This document shows positions 52,058-59,862 of a stretch of 64,000 nucleotides of DNA, piece after piece. The notes below the pieces were generated by a model. The model saw only the letters and a list, made by a program, of their open reading frames with translations, was not told where the DNA came from and did no database searches. Made by a program: the position numbers and the translations under genes. Every line of letters begins with the position of its first letter. Positions within the stretch are counted from its first letter, which is position 1. The stretch is from Pseudanabaena sp. PCC 6802 (GTDB lineage: Bacteria > Cyanobacteriota > Cyanobacteriia > Pseudanabaenales > Pseudanabaenaceae): contig NZ_KB235910.1 in assembly GCF_000332175.1 (NCBI RefSeq), positions 62,001 to 126,000 on the forward strand. The letters are read 5' to 3'.

Positions 52058-52450
52058 GTGATTACTTTACACTTACTACATCCATTGCAATCCGTTACTA
52101 TGCAAACATGGAATTTCACAGACGAGCCTGTGATCCGGATTGGCCGCGCTAGCGATAACAACGTTATCCTCTATAGCTCTGTCGTATCTCGCCATCACGC
52201 CGAACTGCGTCAAAATCCACACGGCTGGCAGGTAGTAAGTTTGGGGACAAACGGTACCTATCTAAATGAAAAACGCATTGATGCGGCTGATATTGTGGAT
52301 GGTTCAATTATTCGGATTGCTAGTTCTGGGCCTAAGCTGCAAGTCAGAATTACCGACGAGCGGCTCGAAAGCCTACGGGACAGTGCCTCCGAAAATAAAT
52401 TTCGCGAAGATCGCCCCACTTTCTTTGCTCCAGACTTTTTAAACAAGTAA
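52058..52450 (+). CDS. Small FHA-domain protein
   Basis: The protein has 130 residues from a GTG at 52058. IRIGRASDNNVILYSSVVSR HHAEL and TNGTYLNEKRI carry the FHA phosphothreonine-binding residues (R of IGR, S and R-H of VSRHHAEL, N of TNGTYLN). The C-terminal 35 residues are polar. FHA proteins read Thr-phosphorylated partners of Ser/Thr kinases. It follows cobN by 64 bp on the same strand; no functional link is evident. Confidence 0.88.
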   Translation: MITLHLLHPLQSVTMQTWNFTDEPVIRIGRASDNNVILYSSVVSRHHAELRQNPHGWQVVSLGTNGTYLNEKRIDAADIVDGSIIRIASSGPKLQVRITDERLESLRDSASENKFREDRPTFFAPDFLNK

Positions 52451-52893
52451 GCGGAGATCCCGACATTCACCGATTTCTCCGCCGTCTCTACAAGAATGAA
52501 TTACCTTTTTCGGAGCGATCGCTCTCGATTGTCAAGGATATAATGGTCGTAGAGAAGACTTCAGAGTATACCCTCAGAGATAAAGTTGAAAACTCGCAAG
52601 GGTAGCAAGCTCCTGCCATTTCTGGGATTCGAGCCTTTGCTCGATGCTCTCTATTAGACATCTCTGAAAACCGCTATGCCAAATCCGCGTTAATTATCCA
52701 TCTATTTGGCGACTAGAAGTCGCGGCTACACAAGCAAAGTTTGACTGCGCAGACTGCAAGAAAAGAGGGGTAGCAACTCAGGATCTGGCATGAGATATTC
52801 GATATCTGCTTCTTATAACCCAAGAGCAATCAGGCTTGTTTAAATTAGCCTCTGATATACTTAAGGCATTGATTTCTAGTACTTATCTAGCAA
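52451..52893. other. Intergenic stretch with repeat fragments
   Basis: No gene is seen. It contains CTGAAAACCGCTAT near 52664, a stray family A MITE end, and GACTAGAAGTCGCGGCTACA near 52711, a repeat that recurs at about 62188. Confidence 0.5.
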
Positions 52894-53042
52894 TATAGCC
52901 GTAGACAGATCTGTTAGGACAGGGGGTGTGAGGGCTGCGCCCCCACGCAGGGGAGGCAGGGCGGTCTTGGGGGTTTCCCCCTAGAGCCACTGCCGTGTTC
53001 CACCCCTGCACCCCGTCCTAAGCCTATTGGCTATAGCTATAT
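52894..53042. repeat. MITE-like element, family B, with nested 40-bp insert
   Basis: Ends TATAGCCGTAGACAGATCTG and ...TTGGCTATAGCTATA. It is the reverse-oriented counterpart of the element at 13804-13910, differing by a nested unit at 52955-52994. Confidence 0.75.
52955..52994. repeat. Nested 40-bp palindromic element, copy 2
   Basis: Same 40-bp unit bounded by GGCAG and CTGCC, with two base differences from the copies at 54133 and 56722. Confidence 0.9.
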
Positions 53043-53073
53043 ATTAAAACCCTTCTGGCGAAGGATAAAGCTA

Positions 53074-53820
53074 ATGGTTCTCCAAATCCTATCTACGCAA
53101 CCTAATCCCACAATTACCTGGGAAGCCCTGCCAGCCGATTTTGTCTTGCCCGACGATCCTGTGGAAAATATTCAACAACCTACACTTGCCGCTGCCCTTA
53201 CCGATGCTCTAGGTGCTGCCGGACTGATTCGACCGGATATGCTGATCGGATCTAACTTTGGTTTAGTAGCTACGATAAATCGAAAAATTGCCGTCAAGGC
53301 TCCCGACTGGTTTTATGTCCCCCACGTCCATCCAATTGCCGAAGGTATAATTCGCCGCAGCTATACTCCCCACTTAGAAGGCGACCCCGTAGCGGTGGTG
53401 ATGGAGTTTCTCTCAGATGAAGATGGTGGCGAGTTGTCGGTGCGATCGACTCCACCCTACGGAAAAATCTACTATTACGAGCAGATTCTGCAAGTACCTA
53501 CCTACGTCACCTACGATCCCTACACTCCCAGTTTGGAGGTACGCTGTTTGCAAGAAGGACGTTATCAAATCCAAACAGCCGACGAGCATGGGCGAGTGTG
53601 GATTCCTGAGTTGCAATTGTTCTTGGGCATGTGGACGGGAGAGCGATTGCAGCAGACAACTACCTGGTTGCGTTGGTGGAACGCTGCAGGCGAGCTGCTG
53701 CTTTGGAGTGCCGAACAAGCCGAACAGGAACGCCAACGCGCCGAACAGGAACACCAGCGCGCCGAGATGCTTGCGGCCAGGTTACTAGACCTTGGTGTCG
53801 ATCCAGCGCAATTGACCTGA
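53074..53820 (+). CDS. Uma2 family (DUF820) protein with coiled-coil tail
   Basis: The protein has 248 residues. After the N-terminal segment ITWEALPADFVLPDDPVENI, the core APDWFYVPHVHPIAEGIIRR and VVMEFLSDEDGGELSVRSTP is the variant Uma2 form common in cyanobacteria. The last 50 residues (AEQAEQERQRAEQEHQRAEM) form a charged coiled coil ending LLDLGVDPAQL, also typical of this variant. The nuclease-like acidic residues are less clear than in the shorter members. It precedes the 6S RNA gene. Confidence 0.85.
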   Translation: MVLQILSTQPNPTITWEALPADFVLPDDPVENIQQPTLAAALTDALGAAGLIRPDMLIGSNFGLVATINRKIAVKAPDWFYVPHVHPIAEGIIRRSYTPHLEGDPVAVVMEFLSDEDGGELSVRSTPPYGKIYYYEQILQVPTYVTYDPYTPSLEVRCLQEGRYQIQTADEHGRVWIPELQLFLGMWTGERLQQTTTWLRWWNAAGELLLWSAEQAEQERQRAEQEHQRAEMLAARLLDLGVDPAQLT

Positions 53821-53864
53821 ATCAGATAGCCCCCCTAACGTATTTGCATCTACCTCTGGAGTAA

Positions 53865-53893
53865 TTGATTGCTAAGCTTAAAATCCTTATTAT
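53865..53893 (+). promoter_or_regulatory. Promoter of the 6S RNA gene
   Basis: TTGATT (53865-53870) and TATTAT (53888-53893) are exactly 17 bp apart, placing the start of transcription near 53901. Confidence 0.6.
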
Positions 53894-53900
53894 TAAAAGT

Positions 53901-54090
53901 AACTCCTCTGTGGCGTTGGTGACTGCCAAATAAGTTTCTTGATCTATGTTCGTTTTTGAGGAGGCGTTCTCGTCTTAGCAACAGTATGCCAGACTCGCAT
54001 CTGGAAACTTAAGTAATGCTGAGTGTTTTGTCTCCACCTGGTTAAAACCGGGTCAAAAACTACGGTAAAACGGCGTTGCGGAGGAGCCTT
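53901..54090 (+). ncRNA. ssaA: 6S RNA (regulator of RNA polymerase)
   Basis: No real frame occupies this stretch. The ends CTCCTCTGTGGCG (53903-53915) and CGTTGCGGAGGAG (54074-54086) pair over 13 consecutive bases allowing G-U, closing an RNA of about 185-190 nt. Inside, GTTTCTTGATCTATGTT lines up with the 5' side of the E. coli 6S central bubble. On the 3' side, CACCTGGTTAAAACCGGG forms the bubble hairpin and is followed by TACGGTAAAACGGCG. 6S RNA mimics an open promoter and binds the sigma70-type holoenzyme. A promoter-like pair lies upstream and ATTAGC...GCTAAT (54091-54106) could end the transcript. The identification is by memory of the consensus and should be confirmed with the Rfam RF00013 model. 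Confidence 0.75.
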
Positions 54091-54107
54091 ATTAGCAGGC
54101 GCTAATG

Positions 54108-54229
54108 TGGGTCAATACGCCCAAGAAGGGGAGGCAGGGCGGTCTTGGGGGTTCCCCGCTAGAGCCACTGCCATGTTCCACCCCTTCACCCCGTCAATAC
54201 AACCTGTTCTCAATTGAAAAACGCCATAG
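54108..54229. repeat. MITE-like element, family A, 5'-truncated, with nested insert
   Basis: The right half matches copies at 56660 and 57729 (TTCTCAATTGAAAAACGCCATA), but the left end TATAGCGG is absent. It begins directly behind the 6S RNA gene. Confidence 0.7.
54133..54172. repeat. Nested 40-bp palindromic element, copy 3
   Basis: Identical to the unit at 56722-56761 and the reverse complement of that at 47125-47164. Confidence 0.9.
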
Positions 54230-54267
54230 TACCTTGTCCGAACTTTGGGGGGCATTTCAACTAATTT

Positions 54268-55041
54268 TTAATGGAATTCGTCACCTGCAATTAATTTCTT
54301 ACCCGCTTCTGTAGGTGAAATACGGGTATTGATTGCAAGACGGTAAAAATGATTGAAGCGCGATCGCTCCGTCCATTCCGGTAAGGTTTCATCCCGCTTG
54401 CGGACAAATATTTTTTGGAAATCATCATAGACATCGCCAGTTTCAGGATCGCGAGTTGGTACGACGCAGCGCTGGCAGGGGTTAATCCCCTCGAACGTAA
54501 CATCTCCTAGCTTAAAGATAACGGCATCTCCGGCGGTGGCGAACAATCGATCTTCCCAAAACGGTAATTCTGCATCTAATTCCAGATTGGTACGCAATCG
54601 CCGTTGCACTTGTCGATCGGTAAGCGGCGGAAACCACGAGGCGATCGCATTAATCGTGGCAGTACTAATAATGGTTGGCCCTGGGGAATCGGTATCGTCG
54701 GGGAACCCCATGTCAAGGTTTTGGGCAATCTGGACTGGCTGCTCGAAGTAGGCACTCAGCCATTCGCTCATGGCAGAGCGATCGCGGTCTAGATCGAACG
54801 TCACCCGATCGCGATCGCCCTGCACCCAGAGCGTAACCCTACGCGTGTCGAGATCGAAGACAGAGCGCAGGAGGTGGACTTTGGCATTGCGTTTACCATT
54901 GACGAACCTCCCAGCATTATCGATGATGGCAAACTCGCGATCGCCTTTGAGCGCGCCACTGGCAAGGATTTCCACCTCAGTGACGCTTGCGCCGTCTAGG
55001 GATTTGATGGGGAAAATATCAATTCTAGCAATTTTGGGCAT
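54268..55041 (-). CDS. MOSC domain protein
   Basis: The start MPKIARIDIFPIKSLDGASV (ATG 55039-55041) fits the MOSC N-terminal beta-barrel; an upstream in-frame ATG would add 42 unrelated residues. The product has 257 residues. The C-terminal MOSC core shows FEGINPCQRCVVPTRDPETG, whose Cys is the conserved family residue. MOSC proteins carry sulfur or act with molybdenum cofactor (like YcbX/mARC). It overlaps the amine oxidase gene upstream by 17 nt and is likely co-transcribed. Confidence 0.88.
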   Translation of the reverse strand: MPKIARIDIFPIKSLDGASVTEVEILASGALKGDREFAIIDNAGRFVNGKRNAKVHLLRSVFDLDTRRVTLWVQGDRDRVTFDLDRDRSAMSEWLSAYFEQPVQIAQNLDMGFPDDTDSPGPTIISTATINAIASWFPPLTDRQVQRRLRTNLELDAELPFWEDRLFATAGDAVIFKLGDVTFEGINPCQRCVVPTRDPETGDVYDDFQKIFVRKRDETLPEWTERSRFNHFYRLAINTRISPTEAGKKLIAGDEFH

Positions 55042-56449
55042 GGGAAATCGGGTGATATGGGGGATATAACAGGCAAATTCTTGAAATTTCCCGCGCCACA
55101 CGCAACCCGGAAAGATATGCACCATGTGTAGAGCCGAAATACCTATCTTCCGTTGCTTCGCCAGCAAAAAAGATCCTGCTGTCTAACGATTCAGCCAGCT
55201 GTTTTCGCATTTGTGGCGTTGAGCCGACTGCGTTAAATGAATAAGAACCAAAGGTGAAAGGATCTGATGCCCAACGGGTAATCTGATAGTCAAGTGGTTC
55301 GGGTATGTCATGACCAAACATGGTTTTGAGCGTTTGCAGCGCGCTGGCTACGATTTTCTCATCTGTCCAGGACTCAATTTCCCGTCCCCGATCTGCCGCA
55401 TTAAAACCAAGAAGCACTGGTAAATTTGCCGATCGCATAAAACTGAACCATTCTGCCCACTCACCATGTCGAGCAGGGATGTATCCCAGCCAATCGACAT
55501 TGGCTGGCCAAAAAGCTTTAGGAAAACGCAAAAAACACTTATTGAGAACGCCCATACCTAATTTATCAATGGCATCCAGTTTTGATGGAGGTAGCTCGGG
55601 GTTAAAGCGCACTTCCCTAGATTTCAACACGCCCAGCGGTAAAGTGACGATCGCGCAGTCAGCAATATGTTCTGCCTTATTAGTGACAACGCGAACGGAA
55701 GAAGTCGATCGCTGGATTTCTTTAACTGTTTGTCCTAGTTCGACGCGAAGGTTTTTTGCCAAGTGTTCGATAATCTGCCAAAACCCTTGCGGAAACAGCG
55801 CATCTTCCCCTCGAAATGCTTTATCATCGTCAAACCACCGTGCGGAAAGCTCTTGGATACTACCGGCATATTCGTGCTCGATGTTGACATTTAAAATGAA
55901 ATCTACAAGCTGGCGATCTTCAGTTGATAACCGAGCGAGATCGATCTCTGCATCAATGGCTTTTTTGATAGAGAGGTCATCATCGCGCTCTTGGAATTTT
56001 TTTAATGCCAGATCGATCCATTTTTGCAACTGTTCGAGATGCTCTTCTTCTCGCTCGGAAAGGATCTGGCCGGAGAGGTTGTAAGTAGCATTGCTGTTAT
56101 AGCTTGTCAATATCGTCTGAGCTTCGATTTGTTGAGCGATCGCGGTTAATGGATTTCTCTTAACTCCATGTATCCACGTTGCGCCCATGTCCAAAGGCGC
56201 ATCAAGCCAATGCGTACTCGTCCAAATACGTCCTCCCATGCGATCGCGAGCTTCCAGAACCAATAGATCGTGACCTTGCTTCTGCAATTCGCTGGCAGCA
56301 GCAAGTCCAGCTATACCTGCACCGATAACCAGAATTCGCTTTTTACGATTGGCAGCTCCAACTCTTTTGTCAAGAGCAGTTTGGGAGCAACTGACTATTC
56401 CCCCTGCCAGAATCGCATTTATTAGCCTCAAAATTGCTCGTCTATTCAT
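55025..56449 (-). CDS. FAD-dependent flavin amine oxidase
   Basis: The protein has 474 residues. The N-terminus, MNRRAILRLINAILAGGIVSC, resembles a lipoprotein or Tat-like signal (RR, then GGIVSC), so the enzyme may be exported. The dinucleotide-binding GAGIAGLAAASELQKQGHDL LVLEARDRMGGRIW follows at about 43-77. FFAGEATEDRYFGSTHGAYLSG closes the FAD site as in plant-type polyamine/monoamine oxidases. The substrate is not predictable. The last 17 nt overlap the MOSC gene, whose start appears inside it. Confidence 0.87.
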   Translation of the reverse strand: MNRRAILRLINAILAGGIVSCSQTALDKRVGAANRKKRILVIGAGIAGLAAASELQKQGHDLLVLEARDRMGGRIWTSTHWLDAPLDMGATWIHGVKRNPLTAIAQQIEAQTILTSYNSNATYNLSGQILSEREEEHLEQLQKWIDLALKKFQERDDDLSIKKAIDAEIDLARLSTEDRQLVDFILNVNIEHEYAGSIQELSARWFDDDKAFRGEDALFPQGFWQIIEHLAKNLRVELGQTVKEIQRSTSSVRVVTNKAEHIADCAIVTLPLGVLKSREVRFNPELPPSKLDAIDKLGMGVLNKCFLRFPKAFWPANVDWLGYIPARHGEWAEWFSFMRSANLPVLLGFNAADRGREIESWTDEKIVASALQTLKTMFGHDIPEPLDYQITRWASDPFTFGSYSFNAVGSTPQMRKQLAESLDSRIFFAGEATEDRYFGSTHGAYLSGLRVAREISRICLLYPPYHPISHAQNC

Positions 56450-56659
56450 CGAAGATCGTTATGTTTACTGCTATTTTCCACAGTTGAACTCACCCGCGAC
56501 GATCGCATTAAGCTTATGCCTAAGATACCATACCAAGTCAGGTGTAGCAATGCGTTTCATCCATAGTTATGTTAAGCGATCGCCATTCTAATTCTCACCC
56601 AACTAGCGATCTGCTACTAGTAAAATCACATGGCGATCGCGCTGTCAATTCTCTGTCGA
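56450..56659. other. Intergenic stretch upstream of the amine oxidase
   Basis: No gene is seen. It should hold the amine oxidase promoter. Confidence 0.4.
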
Positions 56660-56817
56660 ATATAGCGGTTTTCAGATGAAAACGAGAAGGGGGTTTGGGG
56701 GCGTTGCCCCCAAGAAGGGGAGGCAGGGCGGTCTTGGGGGTTCCCCGCTAGAGCCACTGCCGTGTGGAACCCCTTCACCCCGTCAATAAAACCTGTTCTC
56801 AATTGAAAAACGCTATA
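56660..56817. repeat. MITE-like element, family A, with nested 40-bp insert
   Basis: Ends TATAGCGGTTTTCAGATGAA and ...CAATTGAAAAACGCTATA. It is 45 bp longer than the copy at 57729-57841; almost all the difference is the nested unit at 56722-56761. Confidence 0.85.
56722..56761. repeat. Nested 40-bp palindromic element, copy 4
   Basis: Identical to the unit at 54133-54172. Confidence 0.9.
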
Positions 56818-56931
56818 GCAATTGAGGTCGGTGATGCTAGTGAAATCTAACAAAGCCTCGCTGAGAGATTCTATTTGCCCAAGGGAGAGATTGGTAATTT
56901 AGCTTTGGTAGCGATCTCCAACCTGTCCTGG

Positions 56932-57690
56932 CTAAAACAAGTCCTTCATGCCTCTTAACTTAGCAAATACGCGATGAGGTTCGGACATCCTGGTGGCAGC
57001 TTGTAAAGCGGGGAAATCCCAGCGCAGGAATGGATTTGTTTGTTTTTCTATACCAATATTAGTGGGAATGGTCGGTTCCTGTTTTTGCCTTGCTGCGGTT
57101 ACATCCCGCAGGCGTTCCTGCAAAATTGGGTTATCGCCATCAACAGTAATAGCAAATTTTAGATTATTCAGCGTGTACTCGTGGGCGCACCACACTCGCG
57201 TATCATCTGGTAATTGCCTGAGTCGAGCGAGAGAATCCACCATCTGCGCGGGAGTACCCTCAAATAAACGACCGCAACCGCCCGCGAATAGAGTATCGCC
57301 ACAAAACAGATCGCCGGATTCGGGAAAGTAATAGGCAATATGCGCGAGTGTATGACCTGGTACGAAAAATACTTCAGCGATCTGGTTGCCAAACTGCACC
57401 CGATCGCCTGCTTGCAGAAATACTTGTTGACCGGGGATTCTGCCGCGATCGCGATCGCCGCCATAGATAATTAATTGCGGAAATTTTTGTAATAGCGCTC
57501 TATTGCCACCAACGTGATCGGCGTGATGGTGGGTGTTGAAAATCGCTACTAACTCTGCATCTAATTCTGCCAGCTTGCTCAATACAGGCTTAGGCTCTGC
57601 CGGATCGACTACCGCAGCAATCTGGCTAACCGGATCGTGCAGCAAGAAAATGTAATTATCGCTCAGAGCTGGTAATCGATAGACTTGCAT
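56932..57690 (-). CDS. gloB: Hydroxyacylglutathione hydrolase (glyoxalase II)
   Basis: The protein has 252 residues of the metallo-beta-lactamase fold. The metal motif is [11 protein letters not shown] near residue 53; [35 protein letters not shown] and [14 protein letters not shown] supply the remaining ligands. The C-terminal [16 protein letters not shown] is the glyoxalase II substrate-binding region. It hydrolyses S-lactoylglutathione to D-lactate in methylglyoxal detoxification. A MITE lies just upstream, at 57729-57841. Confidence 0.93.
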   Translation of the reverse strand: MQVYRLPALSDNYIFLLHDPVSQIAAVVDPAEPKPVLSKLAELDAELVAIFNTHHHADHVGGNRALLQKFPQLIIYGGDRDRGRIPGQQVFLQAGDRVQFGNQIAEVFFVPGHTLAHIAYYFPESGDLFCGDTLFAGGCGRLFEGTPAQMVDSLARLRQLPDDTRVWCAHEYTLNNLKFAITVDGDNPILQERLRDVTAARQKQEPTIPTNIGIEKQTNPFLRWDFPALQAATRMSEPHRVFAKLRGMKDLF

Positions 57691-57728
57691 AGTTTTACAT
57701 CCAATCCTATCAATGCATTTTGTATACT

Positions 57729-57841
57729 TATAGCGGTTTTCAGATGAAAACGAGAAGGGGGTTTGGGGGCGTTGCCCCCAAGAAGGGGATCCACCCCTTC
57801 ACCCTGTCAATAAAACCTGTTCTCAATTGAAAAACGCTATA
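57729..57841. repeat. MITE-like element, family A, empty form
   Basis: A 113-bp element with the same ends as the copy at 56660 but without the nested unit; AAGAAGGGGATCCACCCCTT marks the empty site. Confidence 0.9.
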
Positions 57842-57849
57842 CTTAACGC

Positions 57850-59238
57850 CTAAGTTGGACTCGCGATCGCCTCTAAAGATGCGTGGGTCTGTTCGCGTCT
57901 TCCTTGCATTGCCATTCTCACACCTCTAGCCGGAGCCAGGGTAACGCCGCGACGACGCGGTACTTCTGGATGAGAATCGAGCAGCTTGAGTTGATAGCGG
58001 GAGAGTACTGTTGCTAAAACCAACTTCATCTCAAACATTGCTAATGCTTCGCCAATGCAGCGGCGAGTGCCGCTCCCAAAGGGAATAAACTCGTAGGGCG
58101 AATACTGGCGCTCTAGGAATCGCTCCGGTCGAAATTGCGTATGGTTGGGATATAAATCTTCGCGTTGATGTGTCAGATACATGCATCCCATCGTTACCGT
58201 CCCAGGTTCCAACTGATATCCCATCATCTCTACTGGCTCTTGAACGACCCTTGGGAAAGTTAGCATAGCCACCGGATAAACGCGCAGGGTTTCTTGACAG
58301 ACTGCCGTCAGGTAGGGCAAACGACTGATATCGACATGTTCTGGGCGATCGCCTAAGCTAGCTAATTCTTGCCGAAGTTTGGTCGAGACTTCCGGGTACC
58401 GATGAGCCCAATATAGCAACCAGGCCATGGCTGTTGCTGTCGTTTCATGACCTGCTATCAACAATGTCATCAATTCATCGTGTAGCTCTTCGTCGGTCAT
58501 AGGCTCGCCGTTCTCATCTCGTGCTGAAATCAGTAAGGAAAGAACATCGGTACGATTTGAATCTAGATTCCTGCGTCGTTCGGCAATCTCAGCATAGATT
58601 AGCGCGTCTATTTGTTGGCGCAGGCGGATAAATTTCCCCCAAGGACTCCAGCCTCCCAGATCTCGTTGCAACCAGGGAAAAAATAGAAATGCTGTAGAGA
58701 ATGAAGAAATAAATAAATCGGCGATCGCGGCTAAAACCTGCTTCAATTGCTGATATCGTTCCCCTGCCGACATGCCAAATACAGTTTCCATGATTATCTG
58801 CAAAGAGATGTCCTGCATGGCCGTGCGTGCTAGAAAAGGACGACCTTTTGGTAACCCATCCATTACCTGTTCTGTTGCCCTGACGATCGAATCACCATAG
58901 GTACGCACGCGATCGCCGTGAAAAGGAGGCATAACTAACTGGCGGCGCTTTTTATGGCGATCGCCATCAATGGTAATTAACGAGCGATCTCCAAGTACGG
59001 GGATTAAGAGCAGATTAAAATCCTTAGGGGCGGAAAACTGCTTGCGATCGTTAGTCAAAATTTGCTGCATCGCTTGGGGATGGCTGACCAGGATCACAGT
59101 ATCGGCAAATCCTGTCCCCCTAGAGATAAATAGATCGGGATAGCGATCGTGATTGCTCTCTAGATAACTCACAGGATCGAAGAGCCAGTGCAGGGTTTGC
59201 CAGATGGGATGAACTTGCGAGCCGACTAAATTTTTCAT
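57850..59238 (-). CDS. Cytochrome P450, CYP110-like
   Basis: The protein has 462 residues. The heme-binding loop FGSGTRRCIGEALAMFEMKL is near 395-415, the I-helix AGHETTATAMAWLLYWA near 265, and the ExxR motif ETLRVYPVAM near 325. All key residues are present. The overall sequence, including MPPFHGDRVRTYGDSIVRAT, resembles the cyanobacterial CYP110 family, which hydroxylates fatty acids and terpenoids. No membrane anchor is present, as usual for bacterial P450s. The Uma2 gene upstream ends 4 bp before its start, so they are likely one transcript. Confidence 0.9.
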   Translation of the reverse strand: MKNLVGSQVHPIWQTLHWLFDPVSYLESNHDRYPDLFISRGTGFADTVILVSHPQAMQQILTNDRKQFSAPKDFNLLLIPVLGDRSLITIDGDRHKKRRQLVMPPFHGDRVRTYGDSIVRATEQVMDGLPKGRPFLARTAMQDISLQIIMETVFGMSAGERYQQLKQVLAAIADLFISSFSTAFLFFPWLQRDLGGWSPWGKFIRLRQQIDALIYAEIAERRRNLDSNRTDVLSLLISARDENGEPMTDEELHDELMTLLIAGHETTATAMAWLLYWAHRYPEVSTKLRQELASLGDRPEHVDISRLPYLTAVCQETLRVYPVAMLTFPRVVQEPVEMMGYQLEPGTVTMGCMYLTHQREDLYPNHTQFRPERFLERQYSPYEFIPFGSGTRRCIGEALAMFEMKLVLATVLSRYQLKLLDSHPEVPRRRGVTLAPARGVRMAMQGRREQTHASLEAIASPT

Positions 59239-59242
59239 AACT

Positions 59243-59806
59243 TCAGAAGAAATCTTTCACAAAGCAACGGAAGCCAGGCAGTAGATCGCTAGTTAGTTCA
59301 TCGTTGGCATATAGAACAGCAACTAAGCCCAAGGATATTTCCTGTCGACGATAAACTTCGACTTGCTGCAATCTCCAGTCAACGATCCAATACTCCTTTG
59401 CCCCACGAACTGAATAGAGCCTGAGCTTGAGATCGCGATCGCGCCGTTCGTTATCTGCACCAGGAGATAGCACTTCTACAACCAGATCGGGCGCATCCAT
59501 TAAATGTCCTGCTTCATCTAGTAAAGTTGCCAATCTTTCGTTACTAGCCCACACGACATCGGGAATTACGTTATCAGTATCGACAAAAATTATGCCCGGA
59601 GCGATCGCAGCTCTGCCTAAACCTGTTCGCCTCGACCAATTCCTTAACTCCGTATAAATATTGCCACAAGTTTCCTGATGTCCCCAATGCGGCGCTCTGG
59701 TCACAAATAATTCTCCATCAATAGTTTCATAGCGATTACCATCATCTGGTAGCAGTTCTAAGTCTGCGGTTGTCCAGCGCAAGCGTTCTGTGGCTGACTG
59801 AGTCAT
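59243..59806 (-). CDS. Uma2 family (DUF820) putative endonuclease
   Basis: The protein has 187 residues, the classic Uma2 form: RWTTADLELLPDDGNRYETI DGEL, NVIPDVVWASNERL, DAPDLVVEVLSPGADNERRD RDLKLRLYSVRGAKEYWIVD. The catalytic-like D-x-V-x-E and K are present. It lies 4 bp upstream of the P450 gene and 56 bp downstream of the glycosyltransferase gene on the same strand. Confidence 0.9.
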   Translation of the reverse strand: MTQSATERLRWTTADLELLPDDGNRYETIDGELFVTRAPHWGHQETCGNIYTELRNWSRRTGLGRAAIAPGIIFVDTDNVIPDVVWASNERLATLLDEAGHLMDAPDLVVEVLSPGADNERRDRDLKLRLYSVRGAKEYWIVDWRLQQVEVYRRQEISLGLVAVLYANDELTSDLLPGFRCFVKDFF

Positions 59807-59862
59807 AGGAAGTCCCCAATTCGCGATACAAACATTTTAAGCTATCGAGATTGCACCCGAAG

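Noticed and set aside
54023-54314. Plus-strand frames of 64-69 codons behind the Uma2 gene
   Set aside because: They cover the 6S RNA and a truncated MITE, and their translations match no family.
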